Shown here one piece after another: positions 35,208-42,572 of a stretch of 56,240 nucleotides of DNA. Made by a program: the position numbers and the translations under genes. Under the pieces are notes generated by a model. That model did not search any database and was not told where the DNA came from. It saw only the letters and a list, made by a program, of their open reading frames with translations. The stretch lies in NCBI GenBank assembly GCA_910584065.1, contig CAJTZN010000018.1, positions 6,723 to 62,962 on the forward strand. The letters are read 5' to 3'. The DNA is from an uncultured Eubacterium sp. (GTDB lineage Bacteria; Bacillota; Clostridia; Lachnospirales; Lachnospiraceae). Position 1 is the first letter of the stretch; every line of letters starts with the position of its first letter.

Positions 35208-36014
35208 ATGAACGTAAAAACAGAACTGGCGAAAAAAGCCGGAAACACAGGACAGGTAAAACTAAACAAAAACATGGCGATTGCCGACATGATCAAGGCT
35301 CTGGAACCGGAGATTGCCAGAGCCCTGCCAAGTGTCATCACCCCGGAGCGTTTCACAAGAATGGCTCTGAACGCACTGAACAACACACCCAAACTGGCAG
35401 AATGCACGCAGATGTCCTTTCTGGGGGCACTGATGAGTGCCGCCCAACTTGGACTGGAACCAAACACACCACTCGGACAGGCATACCTCATTCCTTATAA
35501 GAACAAAGGCGTTCTGGAATGCCAGTTCCAAATTGGTTACAAAGGACTTTTAGACCTCGTATACCGCAATGACATGGTGCAGACCGTACAGGCACAAACA
35601 GTTTATGAGCACGATGAATTCCGCTACTCTCTTGGTCTGAACAGTGAACTGGTACATGTGCCGGCATTGTCCGACCGTGGGGAGGCGGTTGCTTTTTATG
35701 CCCTGTTCAAGCTGGAGAACGGCGGTTACGGATTCGAGGTAATGAGCAGACCGGATATGGATGCCTTTGCAAAGAAGTACAGTAAGGGAATTTCGTCGGC
35801 GTATTCTCCGTGGAATACAAACTATGAAGACATGGCAAAGAAGACTGTGATTAAGCGGGTGCTGAAGTTTGCCCCGCTGAAATCGGATTTCCAGCGTGCT
35901 TTGAGTAATGACGGAACGATTAAGACGGACTTTGCGGTGGATATGTCTGAGGTTGTACCGGAGGACATCATTGATGTAGAGGAGGGAGAAGTCGTTGAAA
36001 CATCCGATGAATAA
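35208..36014 (+). CDS. recT: RecT-family single-strand annealing protein
   Basis: This 268-residue protein starts at ATG 35208 after AAAGGAG. RecT signatures are ERFTRMALNALNNTPKLAEC, SFLGALMSAAQLGLEPNTPLGQAYLIPY and CQFQIGYKGLLDLVYRN. It anneals complementary strands during phage-type recombination, in concert with the YqaJ nuclease upstream. An acidic C-terminal tail (VEEGEVVETSDE) is as usual. It probably needs read-through from the upstream operon or a promoter that I do not see behind the terminator at 35153. Confidence 0.93.
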   Translation: MNVKTELAKKAGNTGQVKLNKNMAIADMIKALEPEIARALPSVITPERFTRMALNALNNTPKLAECTQMSFLGALMSAAQLGLEPNTPLGQAYLIPYKNKGVLECQFQIGYKGLLDLVYRNDMVQTVQAQTVYEHDEFRYSLGLNSELVHVPALSDRGEAVAFYALFKLENGGYGFEVMSRPDMDAFAKKYSKGISSAYSPWNTNYEDMAKKTVIKRVLKFAPLKSDFQRALSNDGTIKTDFAVDMSEVVPEDIIDVEEGEVVETSDE

Positions 36015-36306
36015 CCAGAATATTGTTAAAAGCAGAATCCGTCAGGAATGGGAGAACTTTACAAACCGTACTTTGCTTTATGATAAAGAAACCATACGAA
36101 ATATGTGTGATAAAATACACTTCTATGACTGCGTCATGATTTTCTTTTCTGAAAATGACCGGATACCTGAAAAAGTCTTTCGTTTTCTTTGGCATAGAGA
36201 AGAAATTATCCTCAATATGTGGCTGCTCTATCTTGAGCAGGAACATCTGAGATTTCTGACTTGGGCGGAGATAGAAAAACTGCTGGAGTTTTGGATGGAA
36301 CTGTAA
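35995..36306 (+). CDS. Unknown small protein overlapping recT
   Basis: A 103-residue frame starts at TTG 35995, right after GAGGGAG, and overlaps the end of recT by 20 bases. The alternative ATG at 36007 is too far from that site. The product is rich in Trp, Phe and Glu, predicted helical, with no known domain. The tight overlap suggests coupled translation with RecT. Confidence 0.55.
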   Translation: MKHPMNNQNIVKSRIRQEWENFTNRTLLYDKETIRNMCDKIHFYDCVMIFFSENDRIPEKVFRFLWHREEIILNMWLLYLEQEHLRFLTWAEIEKLLEFWMEL

Positions 36307-36335
36307 TACATATATCTGAGCTGATACGACACAGT

Positions 36336-36439
36336 GGACACAGGACACACGTTTTCTATTTTCGTTTTTAACTGTATTTAAGGCATTTTCCAGCAGAAAG
36401 CAGTAAAAAACGAACTTTAAAAATTGCGTCCTGCGTCCC
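36336..36439. repeat. GGACRCAGGACACA inverted repeat, copy 2
   Basis: The left arm GGACACAGGACACA (36336-36349) and the right arm TGCGTCCTGCGTCC (36425-36438) pair at 12 of 14 positions. The A-rich block with CGAACTTTAAAAA precedes the right arm, as in copy 1 at 25308. Here the repeat lies just ahead of the promoter of the zeta-type module. Confidence 0.6.
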
Positions 36440-36455
36440 AAACAAGAAAGTTTTA

Positions 36456-36484
36456 TGGACTTTTCCCCTCTTTCGGGGTATAAT
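36456..36484 (+). promoter_or_regulatory. Promoter cassette, zeta-type module
   Basis: A -35 TGGACT (36456-36461), 17 bases, and a perfect TATAAT (36479-36484). The spacer holds the palindrome CCCCTCTTTCGGGG, a likely operator. About 45 bases here are nearly the same as the promoter at 39272, which drives a different toxin-antitoxin pair. Confidence 0.75.
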
Positions 36485-36524
36485 ATACATAAAAATGATG
36501 TAATCCCAAGCGAGGTGATTTGCA

Positions 36525-36734
36525 ATGACACAAGCTCAAATGGAAGACCGTGAAACAAACCGCAGAGTTTCAAAAGCAATTCAATTAGATCTGGAAAAAC
36601 GGAAGATCATGAATAAACCAATTGCGGTATATGACAAAGATACCGGCGAAGTGTATGCTGTTCATAATGATGGAAAAAGGGAGGTAATGGGAAAAGTTGA
36701 ACGAAAAAGATATAGTGAACGCAAAAAAACCTGA
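36525..36734 (+). CDS. Antitoxin-like partner of the zeta-type kinase
   Basis: This 69-residue, charged, mostly helical protein starts after GCGAGGTG. It overlaps the downstream kinase gene by 38 bases. It has no obvious DNA-binding motif apart from a basic C-terminus (KVERKRYSERKKT). Size, order and overlap suggest the antitoxin. It does not look like the classical epsilon protein of streptococcal plasmids. Confidence 0.65.
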   Translation: MTQAQMEDRETNRRVSKAIQLDLEKRKIMNKPIAVYDKDTGEVYAVHNDGKREVMGKVERKRYSERKKT

Positions 36735-37323
36735 GCTAATCATATTCGCTGGTCCAAATGGCTCTGGAAAAAGCACGATTACTGACGTGTTGCGTCCATC
36801 CTATGCAACATATATCAATCAAGATGAAATTAAAAAGTTCTTGCATTGTTCGGATATGGAAGCTTTGGAAATTTCACTAAAGCAAAAAAATGAGCAGTTA
36901 GAAAAAGGGAATGATTTTTGTTTTGAAACTGTTTTATCCTCTCACTACAATGTAGACTTTATTCAGAAATGTAAAGAAGCGGAATATTTTGTTCGTTGTT
37001 ACTACATCATTACCGTAGATCCTCTCATAAATGTCACAAGAGTAAAATTGCGTGTGGAAAGTGGCGGACACGATGTTCCTGTCAATAAGATAATAAGTCG
37101 ATATGATAAATCTTTGGACAACATTCGCAAGGTTCTTCCTTTGTGTGATGTATGCCATATATATGATAACTCATATACTATAAAAGAAGGAAAGCCTCAT
37201 CGAGTATTTAAAAAACGCAAGGAAAAATACTTCTACCACGAGAATAATGATTGGCACATAGAAGATATACAAGCTTTAACAGGGATCACGGATATCCAAC
37301 AAAAAGATTTAAATATGTATTAG
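36697..37323 (+). CDS. Zeta-toxin-like P-loop kinase
   Basis: This 208-residue protein starts at TTG 36697 (GGGAGG lies 12 bases upstream; no nearer ATG). Walker A is GPNGSGKST (about 19-27). Other zeta-type marks are YINQDEI, FETVLSS and RVESGGHDVP, a pattern shared with small zeta-like proteins of gut bacteria. Zeta toxins phosphorylate UDP-N-acetyl sugars and block cell-wall synthesis; the substrate here is inferred from the family. The C-terminal 60 residues are basic and unlike the classic zeta protein. Confidence 0.8.
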   Translation: MNEKDIVNAKKPELIIFAGPNGSGKSTITDVLRPSYATYINQDEIKKFLHCSDMEALEISLKQKNEQLEKGNDFCFETVLSSHYNVDFIQKCKEAEYFVRCYYIITVDPLINVTRVKLRVESGGHDVPVNKIISRYDKSLDNIRKVLPLCDVCHIYDNSYTIKEGKPHRVFKKRKEKYFYHENNDWHIEDIQALTGITDIQQKDLNMY

Positions 37324-37438
37324 CCTCTTTTTGCTAACACTCTGCTAATAAGTTCAATATTAGTAGAAATAACAATTATAAGATCGAAAAACAGTAAGGA
37401 GATTGGTTATCATCACAAATATTATGGAGGAGGAAGTT

Positions 37439-39181
37439 ATGAATATAAAACCTGATGATAAAACTATTAAACAGTTATTACTATCCGGAAGGCAATTCTA
37501 CATTCCTAGGTTTCAAAGAGAATACTCTTGGGAAAAAAAGAATTATCAAGAGTTTATCGAAGATATGATTGAAAATTTATCTATTGACAAAGGTATGATA
37601 TCATGGAATCAGTATTTTTTAGGAACGATGCTTTTTATCGGCAACATATCTGAAGGTACTGCTCAACAAATATCTGTTGTAGATGGTCAACAGAGACTAA
37701 CTACAATAACTATACTATTTTCGGCACTTTCGGATAAATTTAGAACATTAGGCAAAACAGAACTAAGTTCTCAATTATTTAAGTATGTAATGACAAAAGA
37801 CGATGACGGTAATGATGTACGTATATTAAAAAGCAAAACACATTATCCTTTTTTTGCTTATTACATTCAAGATTTAAACAAATCAAATCCGACTACACCT
37901 AATTCTGAAGAAGAAATATGCATAAAAGAAACCTATGATTACTTTTCGGACATTTTGACTGAAAAGAAGATTAAAGCACTTCTTCTAAGAAAAAATGGCA
38001 AAGACTTAGTTGACTCATTGTCATTTATAGATATTCTAAAAGCAATAAGAGATCAGGTTCTTAATTCTACAATAATAACAATTTCAACAACTGATAAAGA
38101 ACAAGCTAACAAAATATTTGAGATACTCAATGCAAAAGGAAAACGTTTAGCACATATAGATTTGATAAAGAATAAGGTTTTTGAAGTACTTAATAAAATA
38201 GAACCGGCAGATTTTGCGGAAGAGCATTGGAAGGATATAAAAGATACTTTATATTCTGGAAAAGAATCTGTGGGATTTGCGACTTTTTATAGACATTATT
38301 GGATTTCCAAATATAAAAAATCATCATCAAAAAAATTATATGATGATTTTTTAAAGGACAATGTTTCCAAAAAGGTCGATAGCTGCAAGTTATTTCTTCA
38401 AGATATGCTTCGCAATGCTAAATACTATATGGAAATATTAAATCCCAATCTTAGTAATTATAATAATCGTAAGGAATACACATGGCTTGTTCAGAGTCTC
38501 AAATCGTTGACAAACGACTTTAATATAGTTCAGGTAAGGATTGCTTTATTATCGCTATTTGATGTTAAAGACAGAAATCTTATCAGCACGAAAAAATTTA
38601 TGGATGCCATATTATATCTTGAGAATTTTCATTTTGTGTATAATGCATTATTGACTTTAAGAGCCAATAAACTTGAAAAGATATATTCTACCTTTGCTAT
38701 TTCATTAAGAAACAGTACAAGTAAAGATGAGACTACTCGCATTATAAACGAAAAACTATTTGAACCATTAGACGCAATATATCCTTCTCTAGAGGATTTT
38801 TGCGCAAAATTCACTGAATTAACGTATTCCAAAAAAGATAACCCATTCAACGTTAAAACAAAATATGCATTAAACAGATTAAATTGTTATTATTCAAACA
38901 AAGAAATTTTTGAAGCAGATGGTAGCATTGAACATTTATGCCCTGAATCCCAGGGCGGCCTGGCACTAAACATAGGAAATTTAATTCTGCTGGAACAAAA
39001 AATAAACAATGCGGCAGGAGAAAAAGAGTACAAAGATAAATTAAGGGATTATAATAAATCTCAGTACAAGTGGATTCATAAATTTTGTACTGACAATCCT
39101 AATTGGAATGAGTCACAAATTGAAGATCGTGCTTCAATGATGGCAGAAACATTTTATACTAGAGTTCTTGGCAGAGAATAA
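37439..39181 (+). CDS. DUF262/DUF1524 restriction-type protein (GmrSD-like)
   Basis: The start at ATG 37439 follows GGAGGAGG and gives 580 residues. The N-terminal DUF262 domain has IPRFQREYSW and VVDGQQRLTTITIL, the ParB-like NTP-binding core. IFEILNAKGKRLAHIDLIKN follows near residue 240. The C-terminal DUF1524 HNH-type nuclease motif is IEHLCPES...NIGNLILLE. Fusions of these domains are type IV restriction enzymes that cut modified phage DNA (GmrSD, BrxU). It is a likely anti-phage cargo gene, and lies between two toxin-antitoxin modules. Confidence 0.88.
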   Translation: MNIKPDDKTIKQLLLSGRQFYIPRFQREYSWEKKNYQEFIEDMIENLSIDKGMISWNQYFLGTMLFIGNISEGTAQQISVVDGQQRLTTITILFSALSDKFRTLGKTELSSQLFKYVMTKDDDGNDVRILKSKTHYPFFAYYIQDLNKSNPTTPNSEEEICIKETYDYFSDILTEKKIKALLLRKNGKDLVDSLSFIDILKAIRDQVLNSTIITISTTDKEQANKIFEILNAKGKRLAHIDLIKNKVFEVLNKIEPADFAEEHWKDIKDTLYSGKESVGFATFYRHYWISKYKKSSSKKLYDDFLKDNVSKKVDSCKLFLQDMLRNAKYYMEILNPNLSNYNNRKEYTWLVQSLKSLTNDFNIVQVRIALLSLFDVKDRNLISTKKFMDAILYLENFHFVYNALLTLRANKLEKIYSTFAISLRNSTSKDETTRIINEKLFEPLDAIYPSLEDFCAKFTELTYSKKDNPFNVKTKYALNRLNCYYSNKEIFEADGSIEHLCPESQGGLALNIGNLILLEQKINNAAGEKEYKDKLRDYNKSQYKWIHKFCTDNPNWNESQIEDRASMMAETFYTRVLGRE

Positions 39182-39215
39182 TATTTAAAACAATTGCATC
39201 ATTTTAGACAATATC

Positions 39216-39250
39216 AAAAAACAAACTTAAAAAGTTGTGTTCTGTGTCCC
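39216..39250. repeat. GGACRCAGGACACA-family repeat, copy 3 (right arm only)
   Basis: The A-rich block AAAAAACAAACTTAAAAAG followed by TTGTGTTCTGTGTCCC matches the right part of copies 1 and 2. No left arm is visible upstream. It lies directly ahead of the second copy of the toxin-antitoxin promoter cassette. Confidence 0.6.
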
Positions 39251-39271
39251 AACTCAATTAATAAAGTTTTA

Positions 39272-39300
39272 TAGACTTTTCTCTTCTTTCAGGGTATAAT
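39272..39300 (+). promoter_or_regulatory. Promoter cassette, PIN-type module
   Basis: A -35 TAGACT (39272-39277), 17 bases, and a perfect TATAAT (39295-39300). It matches the cassette at 36456 nearly base for base over about 45 bases. The central CTCTTCTTTCAGGG keeps a weaker dyad than the CCCC/GGGG one there. Confidence 0.75.
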
Positions 39301-39338
39301 ATGATTAAGATGAAATAGCATTATGGAGGTGACTTAGC

Positions 39339-39611
39339 ATGAATATGGTAACGGTTCAATTAGAAATACCAGAAGATATGATACCATTCGTCAATAACAA
39401 TAATAAGCTTCGTCAAAATGCAATTCTTTTATACCCTTATATTTTAGACAAAACGATTTCACACGGGCGTGCTGCCGAAATTCTCGGTATATCCAAACTT
39501 GACTTGATAGATTTGTATGCCGATTTGGGGTTTCCATATTTTGATTTAACTATGAATGAACTCGATAAAGACCTGGAAACTTTCCATTCATTAAAGGGAG
39601 CTGCGATATGA
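39339..39611 (+). CDS. UPF0175-family antitoxin
   Basis: This 90-residue protein starts after GGAGGTGAC. It has the UPF0175 pattern: VQLEIPEDMIPFV at the start, ending in a helix-turn-helix (SHGRAAEILGISKLDLIDLYADLGFPYF). The family is the usual antitoxin partner of DUF3368 PIN-like toxins. It probably binds the promoter upstream. The stop overlaps the toxin start by 4 bases. Confidence 0.85.
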   Translation: MNMVTVQLEIPEDMIPFVNNNNKLRQNAILLYPYILDKTISHGRAAEILGISKLDLIDLYADLGFPYFDLTMNELDKDLETFHSLKGAAI

Positions 39612-40108
39612 TTGTTGTATCTGATACCACTCCTTTGATTACTCTCATGAAAATTGGTCATTTAGAGTTATTGGAAAAAGCCTTTGGGGAAATCCAGATA
39701 CCAGAGGCAGTTTATACCGAGTTGACTTCCAATCCAAGATTTCAGACAGAGATTAGTCAAATACAAAATTGTCCATTTATTCATATCCAAAAAATTTCCG
39801 ATGAGCGCTCGGTAAATCTTTTTCGCAGGGCAACCGGTCTAGACATCGGCGAAAGTGAGGCTATCATTTTGTCTGATGATATACATGCGGATTTATTGCT
39901 CATTGACGAAGTCAAAGGACGACAGGTAGCTGAACAGATGGGCATTAAAATCATAGGGACTATCGGATTTTTACTTGCTTCCTATGAAGAAAAAAATATT
40001 TCCGAGGCAGAAATAATTGAAATCGTTGAATACTTACGTAACTCCAGCAGACACATTAGCGAACGGTATCTTAACCTTTTGCTGGAAAGAATTTCCGAAA
40101 ATCAATAA
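39608..40108 (+). CDS. DUF3368 PIN-domain toxin
   Basis: This 166-residue PIN-like ribonuclease has acidic positions in VVSDTTPLITL, GLDIGESEAIIL and LLIDEVKGRQVA, which fit the metal-binding site of the fold. Members of the family pair with UPF0175 antitoxins, as here. It would cut RNA in cells that lose the element, so it stabilises the island. A short C-terminal extension (about 20 residues) is present. Confidence 0.85.
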   Translation: MIVVSDTTPLITLMKIGHLELLEKAFGEIQIPEAVYTELTSNPRFQTEISQIQNCPFIHIQKISDERSVNLFRRATGLDIGESEAIILSDDIHADLLLIDEVKGRQVAEQMGIKIIGTIGFLLASYEEKNISEAEIIEIVEYLRNSSRHISERYLNLLLERISENQ

Positions 40109-40145
40109 TCTTTATGAGGAGACTAATGAAAGCGAGTGAGTTGTT

Positions 40146-40310
40146 TTGATTGATTTAAATGATTTAGTAGAATCCCTTGGAGTGACAGGTATGTTACGTT
40201 TCCTTGAACAGTTCGATCATGGGGGAAGTGGTGACTATACCGCTGAAAAATATGAAAATGAAGAAACCGAACCTTCGGATGAGGAAATTCGCAAAATGTT
40301 TGGTTTCTAA
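40146..40310 (+). CDS. Small acidic protein, possible antitoxin remnant
   Basis: A 54-residue frame starts at TTG 40146 (an ATG further inside at 40191 is possible) and ends SDEEIRKMFGF. That end resembles the antitoxin at 34617 (TDEVRKMFPEK). The ribosome site is weak. It may be a remnant of an antitoxin gene whose toxin is lost. The gap of about 150 bases behind it, up to the attachment core, holds no gene that I can see. Confidence 0.4.
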   Translation: MIDLNDLVESLGVTGMLRFLEQFDHGGSGDYTAEKYENEETEPSDEEIRKMFGF

Positions 40311-40461
40311 CACTTTTCTAACAGTAACTAACAGAATGAGTTATTCCCACCCCTAAACACACACCCAACCCCAAAAGATAAATCGTCTCCTATCCCCGAA
40401 AACTCAGGCATTTGGCAACATTTCACACTATGCTGTGCCACCACAGAAAACCCCACCGCCT

Positions 40462-40504
40462 CCCTCCTAAGGGCTAGTTGCAAGTTCGATTCCTGCTGGG
40501 AGTA
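40462..40504 (+). other. Right attachment junction with orphan tRNA-Arg 3' half
   Basis: The core CCCTCCTAAGGG (40462-40473) is followed by the anticodon 3' stem, a T-arm with loop TTCGATT, and the acceptor strand TGGGAGT plus discriminator A. The bases GGGCT pair 5 of 5 with AGCCC in the broken tRNA at 21133, but only 3 of 5 with the CACCC of the intact copy at 21204. This half is therefore the partner of the broken gene, and marks attR. Confidence 0.75.
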
Positions 40505-40526
40505 CTCGCGAATAATAAAGCAATGC

Positions 40527-40587
40527 AAAAAATGGAACATGTGACTACTGGGAGCTTGCTCCCAAGTAGTCACATGTTCCATTTTTT
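40527..40587. terminator. Long hairpin C (shared-loop family)
   Basis: A perfect 23-bp stem (40527-40549 with 40565-40587) extends into GGGAGC-TT-GCTCCC with one bulged base, and ends in a T run. It would be the original terminator of the host tRNA-Arg. A GTGCGAAGCAC mini-hairpin follows. Apart from this and the junction, the stretch 40311-40645 has no gene. Confidence 0.75.
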
Positions 40588-40645
40588 ATAGTGCGAAGCA
40601 CGCGGGCCTGCGGATTCATTCATCTCCGTGCATTTGCGGAAAATC

Positions 40646-42301
40646 TCAAAATCCCATCAGTCCGTCTAAAAACTTCTGAAAGAGCGAGATCCTTTTCACT
40701 TTTTTCAGTTTGATCTTCGCTATTTTGCAAACATCTCTTAAATAATGCGCAACGATTTCATTGCATACCCGAATCTCCCTCGGGCGTCCGTGGTCAAAGA
40801 TCTTCTCCAAAATACAATTGATCACAGCGTTTCCTTCCAGCTCATGGGGAGCGATCATGTCCGCTCCGAGCATAAGGCCGGAGTCGATATCTGCTGTCAG
40901 AAGAAGGCGGACAGATCCCGGTCGTTCATAGTTGTCGTTGCGAACAGGGGACGGAATGCACCCGACATCAAAGACGATGCCGTAATCGGCCTGGGGTATT
41001 TCTTGAAGGTGACGTGCAAAGCTTTTGTTATTTTCAAATTCCGGTTCCAGAAAAATATAGGATGTAAACGGCAGGGGTTCTTCTGCTCCATGCCATGTTC
41101 CGCTGTCCTTGTCGTGGGAATAGAGGAACATATTGCCAGATTCAAAATCGACCGAGAACTTGTTCTTTTTGTAGTATTCGAGCGCCTCATGCAGCAGCGT
41201 CAGATAAGTATTCATGCGCTGTACTTCTGCCTGATCCAAATTGTACGGAAAATAACCCGTTTTATTAGAGATAAAATACAGCCACTGATTTTTGCCCCGG
41301 AACTTATATCCCAGTGTCTTTACGATCTCGTACTGCTCTTTCGACAGCTCATTGCGATTTCCCCAGTAACAGGTCAGATTATTTTGGTTCATGGCGATAT
41401 AGGTATCGGTTATGTTTAATGATTTCTGATGAAACAGCATCATGAGATCGTTCAGCCCTTCCAGATCTTCGTAGATGGAAATGCCATAGCATTCGCCCCC
41501 TTTTCCTAAAATAACGGCAAATGCGATGTGGTCTTCTTCCTGAAGTGCAAACAGATCCATATCCCAGAACTGCTCCCAGGGCTTTAATTCTTTTATTTTC
41601 TGGGCTGTTTCATACAGAAGTTTCCACTCATCCATAGATGCTTCCGTTCTCTCCGGGGGCTCATCTGCGCATGTGATCGTGTATAGGGGTTCTCCGTTGC
41701 AGAGACTTTCATAAATTTCATTCTGGGACATCGGTTCATGCTTTTTCTTGCTCAAAGAATACTGCGTTAGCTGTTTGTTTACCTGTTCCAGATCATATTC
41801 TTCATAGGGAAGTTCATCTACCCAGTCTTTCCAGTAGCTGTACTCCTTATTTTCCGGGTTTTCAAGTACTTCAAGTAAGTGATAATAATCATATATTCCA
41901 CCACAGTCTTCGTAAGGAGTATTTCCTTTATATTTCAGGACAATGGGATAATCCATGTCGTAGTCGGTTATGATTTTTTCAATTTCTACCCGGTGCTCCC
42001 AGTAATCACCGAAGTCATATATGTAATTAAACCAGTTCTCGCTGTCCATGAACGGGTCGATCCGCGTTTCGGTGGCATCGAGGAGTTCCTTATCAAGCCA
42101 GTCCATGTCGTCGGGATCTTCTTCAATCACAACTCCCATGTGATAAAATTCAAACTGTGACAAATGACCGCCGTTCCAACCCATCACTTCGTTGAGAATA
42201 AAGCTTAATTGTGAAAAAGTTAGTCCGGCTGGAACGGTAAAGCGTCGCCATATCGGCGGGTGTGAGTGTTTGATCATTATTTTCATTTGGTATGCTTTCA
42301 A
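40646..42301 (-). CDS. pRiA4b ORF-3-type protein with unknown C-terminal part
   Basis: This 551-residue protein starts at TTG 42301 after GGGAGG (the next ATG is 15 bases on). The first 190 residues match the plasmid pRiA4b ORF-3 (MM3350) fold: IKHSHPPIWRRFTVPAGLTFSQL, GWNGGHLSQFEF, and YIYDFGDYWEHRVEIEKI. The remaining 350 residues are not recognised; they contain GYFPYNLDQAEVQRMNTYL and alternating strands and helices. The family has no known biochemical role. It is the first host gene to the right of the element. Confidence 0.75.
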   Translation of the reverse strand: MKAYQMKIMIKHSHPPIWRRFTVPAGLTFSQLSFILNEVMGWNGGHLSQFEFYHMGVVIEEDPDDMDWLDKELLDATETRIDPFMDSENWFNYIYDFGDYWEHRVEIEKIITDYDMDYPIVLKYKGNTPYEDCGGIYDYYHLLEVLENPENKEYSYWKDWVDELPYEEYDLEQVNKQLTQYSLSKKKHEPMSQNEIYESLCNGEPLYTITCADEPPERTEASMDEWKLLYETAQKIKELKPWEQFWDMDLFALQEEDHIAFAVILGKGGECYGISIYEDLEGLNDLMMLFHQKSLNITDTYIAMNQNNLTCYWGNRNELSKEQYEIVKTLGYKFRGKNQWLYFISNKTGYFPYNLDQAEVQRMNTYLTLLHEALEYYKKNKFSVDFESGNMFLYSHDKDSGTWHGAEEPLPFTSYIFLEPEFENNKSFARHLQEIPQADYGIVFDVGCIPSPVRNDNYERPGSVRLLLTADIDSGLMLGADMIAPHELEGNAVINCILEKIFDHGRPREIRVCNEIVAHYLRDVCKIAKIKLKKVKRISLFQKFLDGLMGF

Positions 42302-42371
42302 AATCTACCTCCCGTGTTTGGATATCCCTTTGTGTATTTGGTAAAGGTGTGTAATAGTTTCAACTATTTAT

Positions 42372-42400
42372 ATGGTACTTCCTAAACGGTATCTTGTCAA
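42372..42400 (-). promoter_or_regulatory. Promoter of the pRiA4b-type gene
   Basis: On the minus strand, a perfect TTGACA (42395-42400), 17 bases, and TACCAT (42372-42377) lie 71 bases before the TTG start at 42301. Confidence 0.55.
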
Positions 42401-42572
42401 GGAGGTAGGGGGGTAGAAAAATATGGGTTTTCGTATTTTTTGTGAAAGGATTGTGATAAAGGCATCAGATTCTAATTGTATGCGGTCTGATGTCTGAAGA
42501 ACACACCAGATGGATATGTTTTTTGCAGGGTTGGCTATTGAAATTATAACAGAAAAGTAATATCATAGAAAT

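Larger units (their letters stand above)
21162..40472. mobile_element. Integrated satellite-like / mobilizable island in tRNA-Arg(CCU)
   Basis: This 19.3 kb segment is bounded by the direct repeat CCCTCCTAAGG (21162-21172 and 40462-40472), which lies in the anticodon arm of a split tRNA-Arg. It encodes integrase, an excisionase-like protein, a primase-helicase, a CI-like repressor, YqaJ and RecT, three toxin-antitoxin pairs, a DUF262 protein and many small unknown proteins. No virion, relaxase or conjugation genes are seen. Base composition changes sharply inside: AT-rich for 21.7-31.6 kb and 36.3-40.3 kb, GC-rich for 31.6-34.5 kb, so the element is mosaic. The exact ends depend on which core copy is the true crossover. 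Confidence 0.8.
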
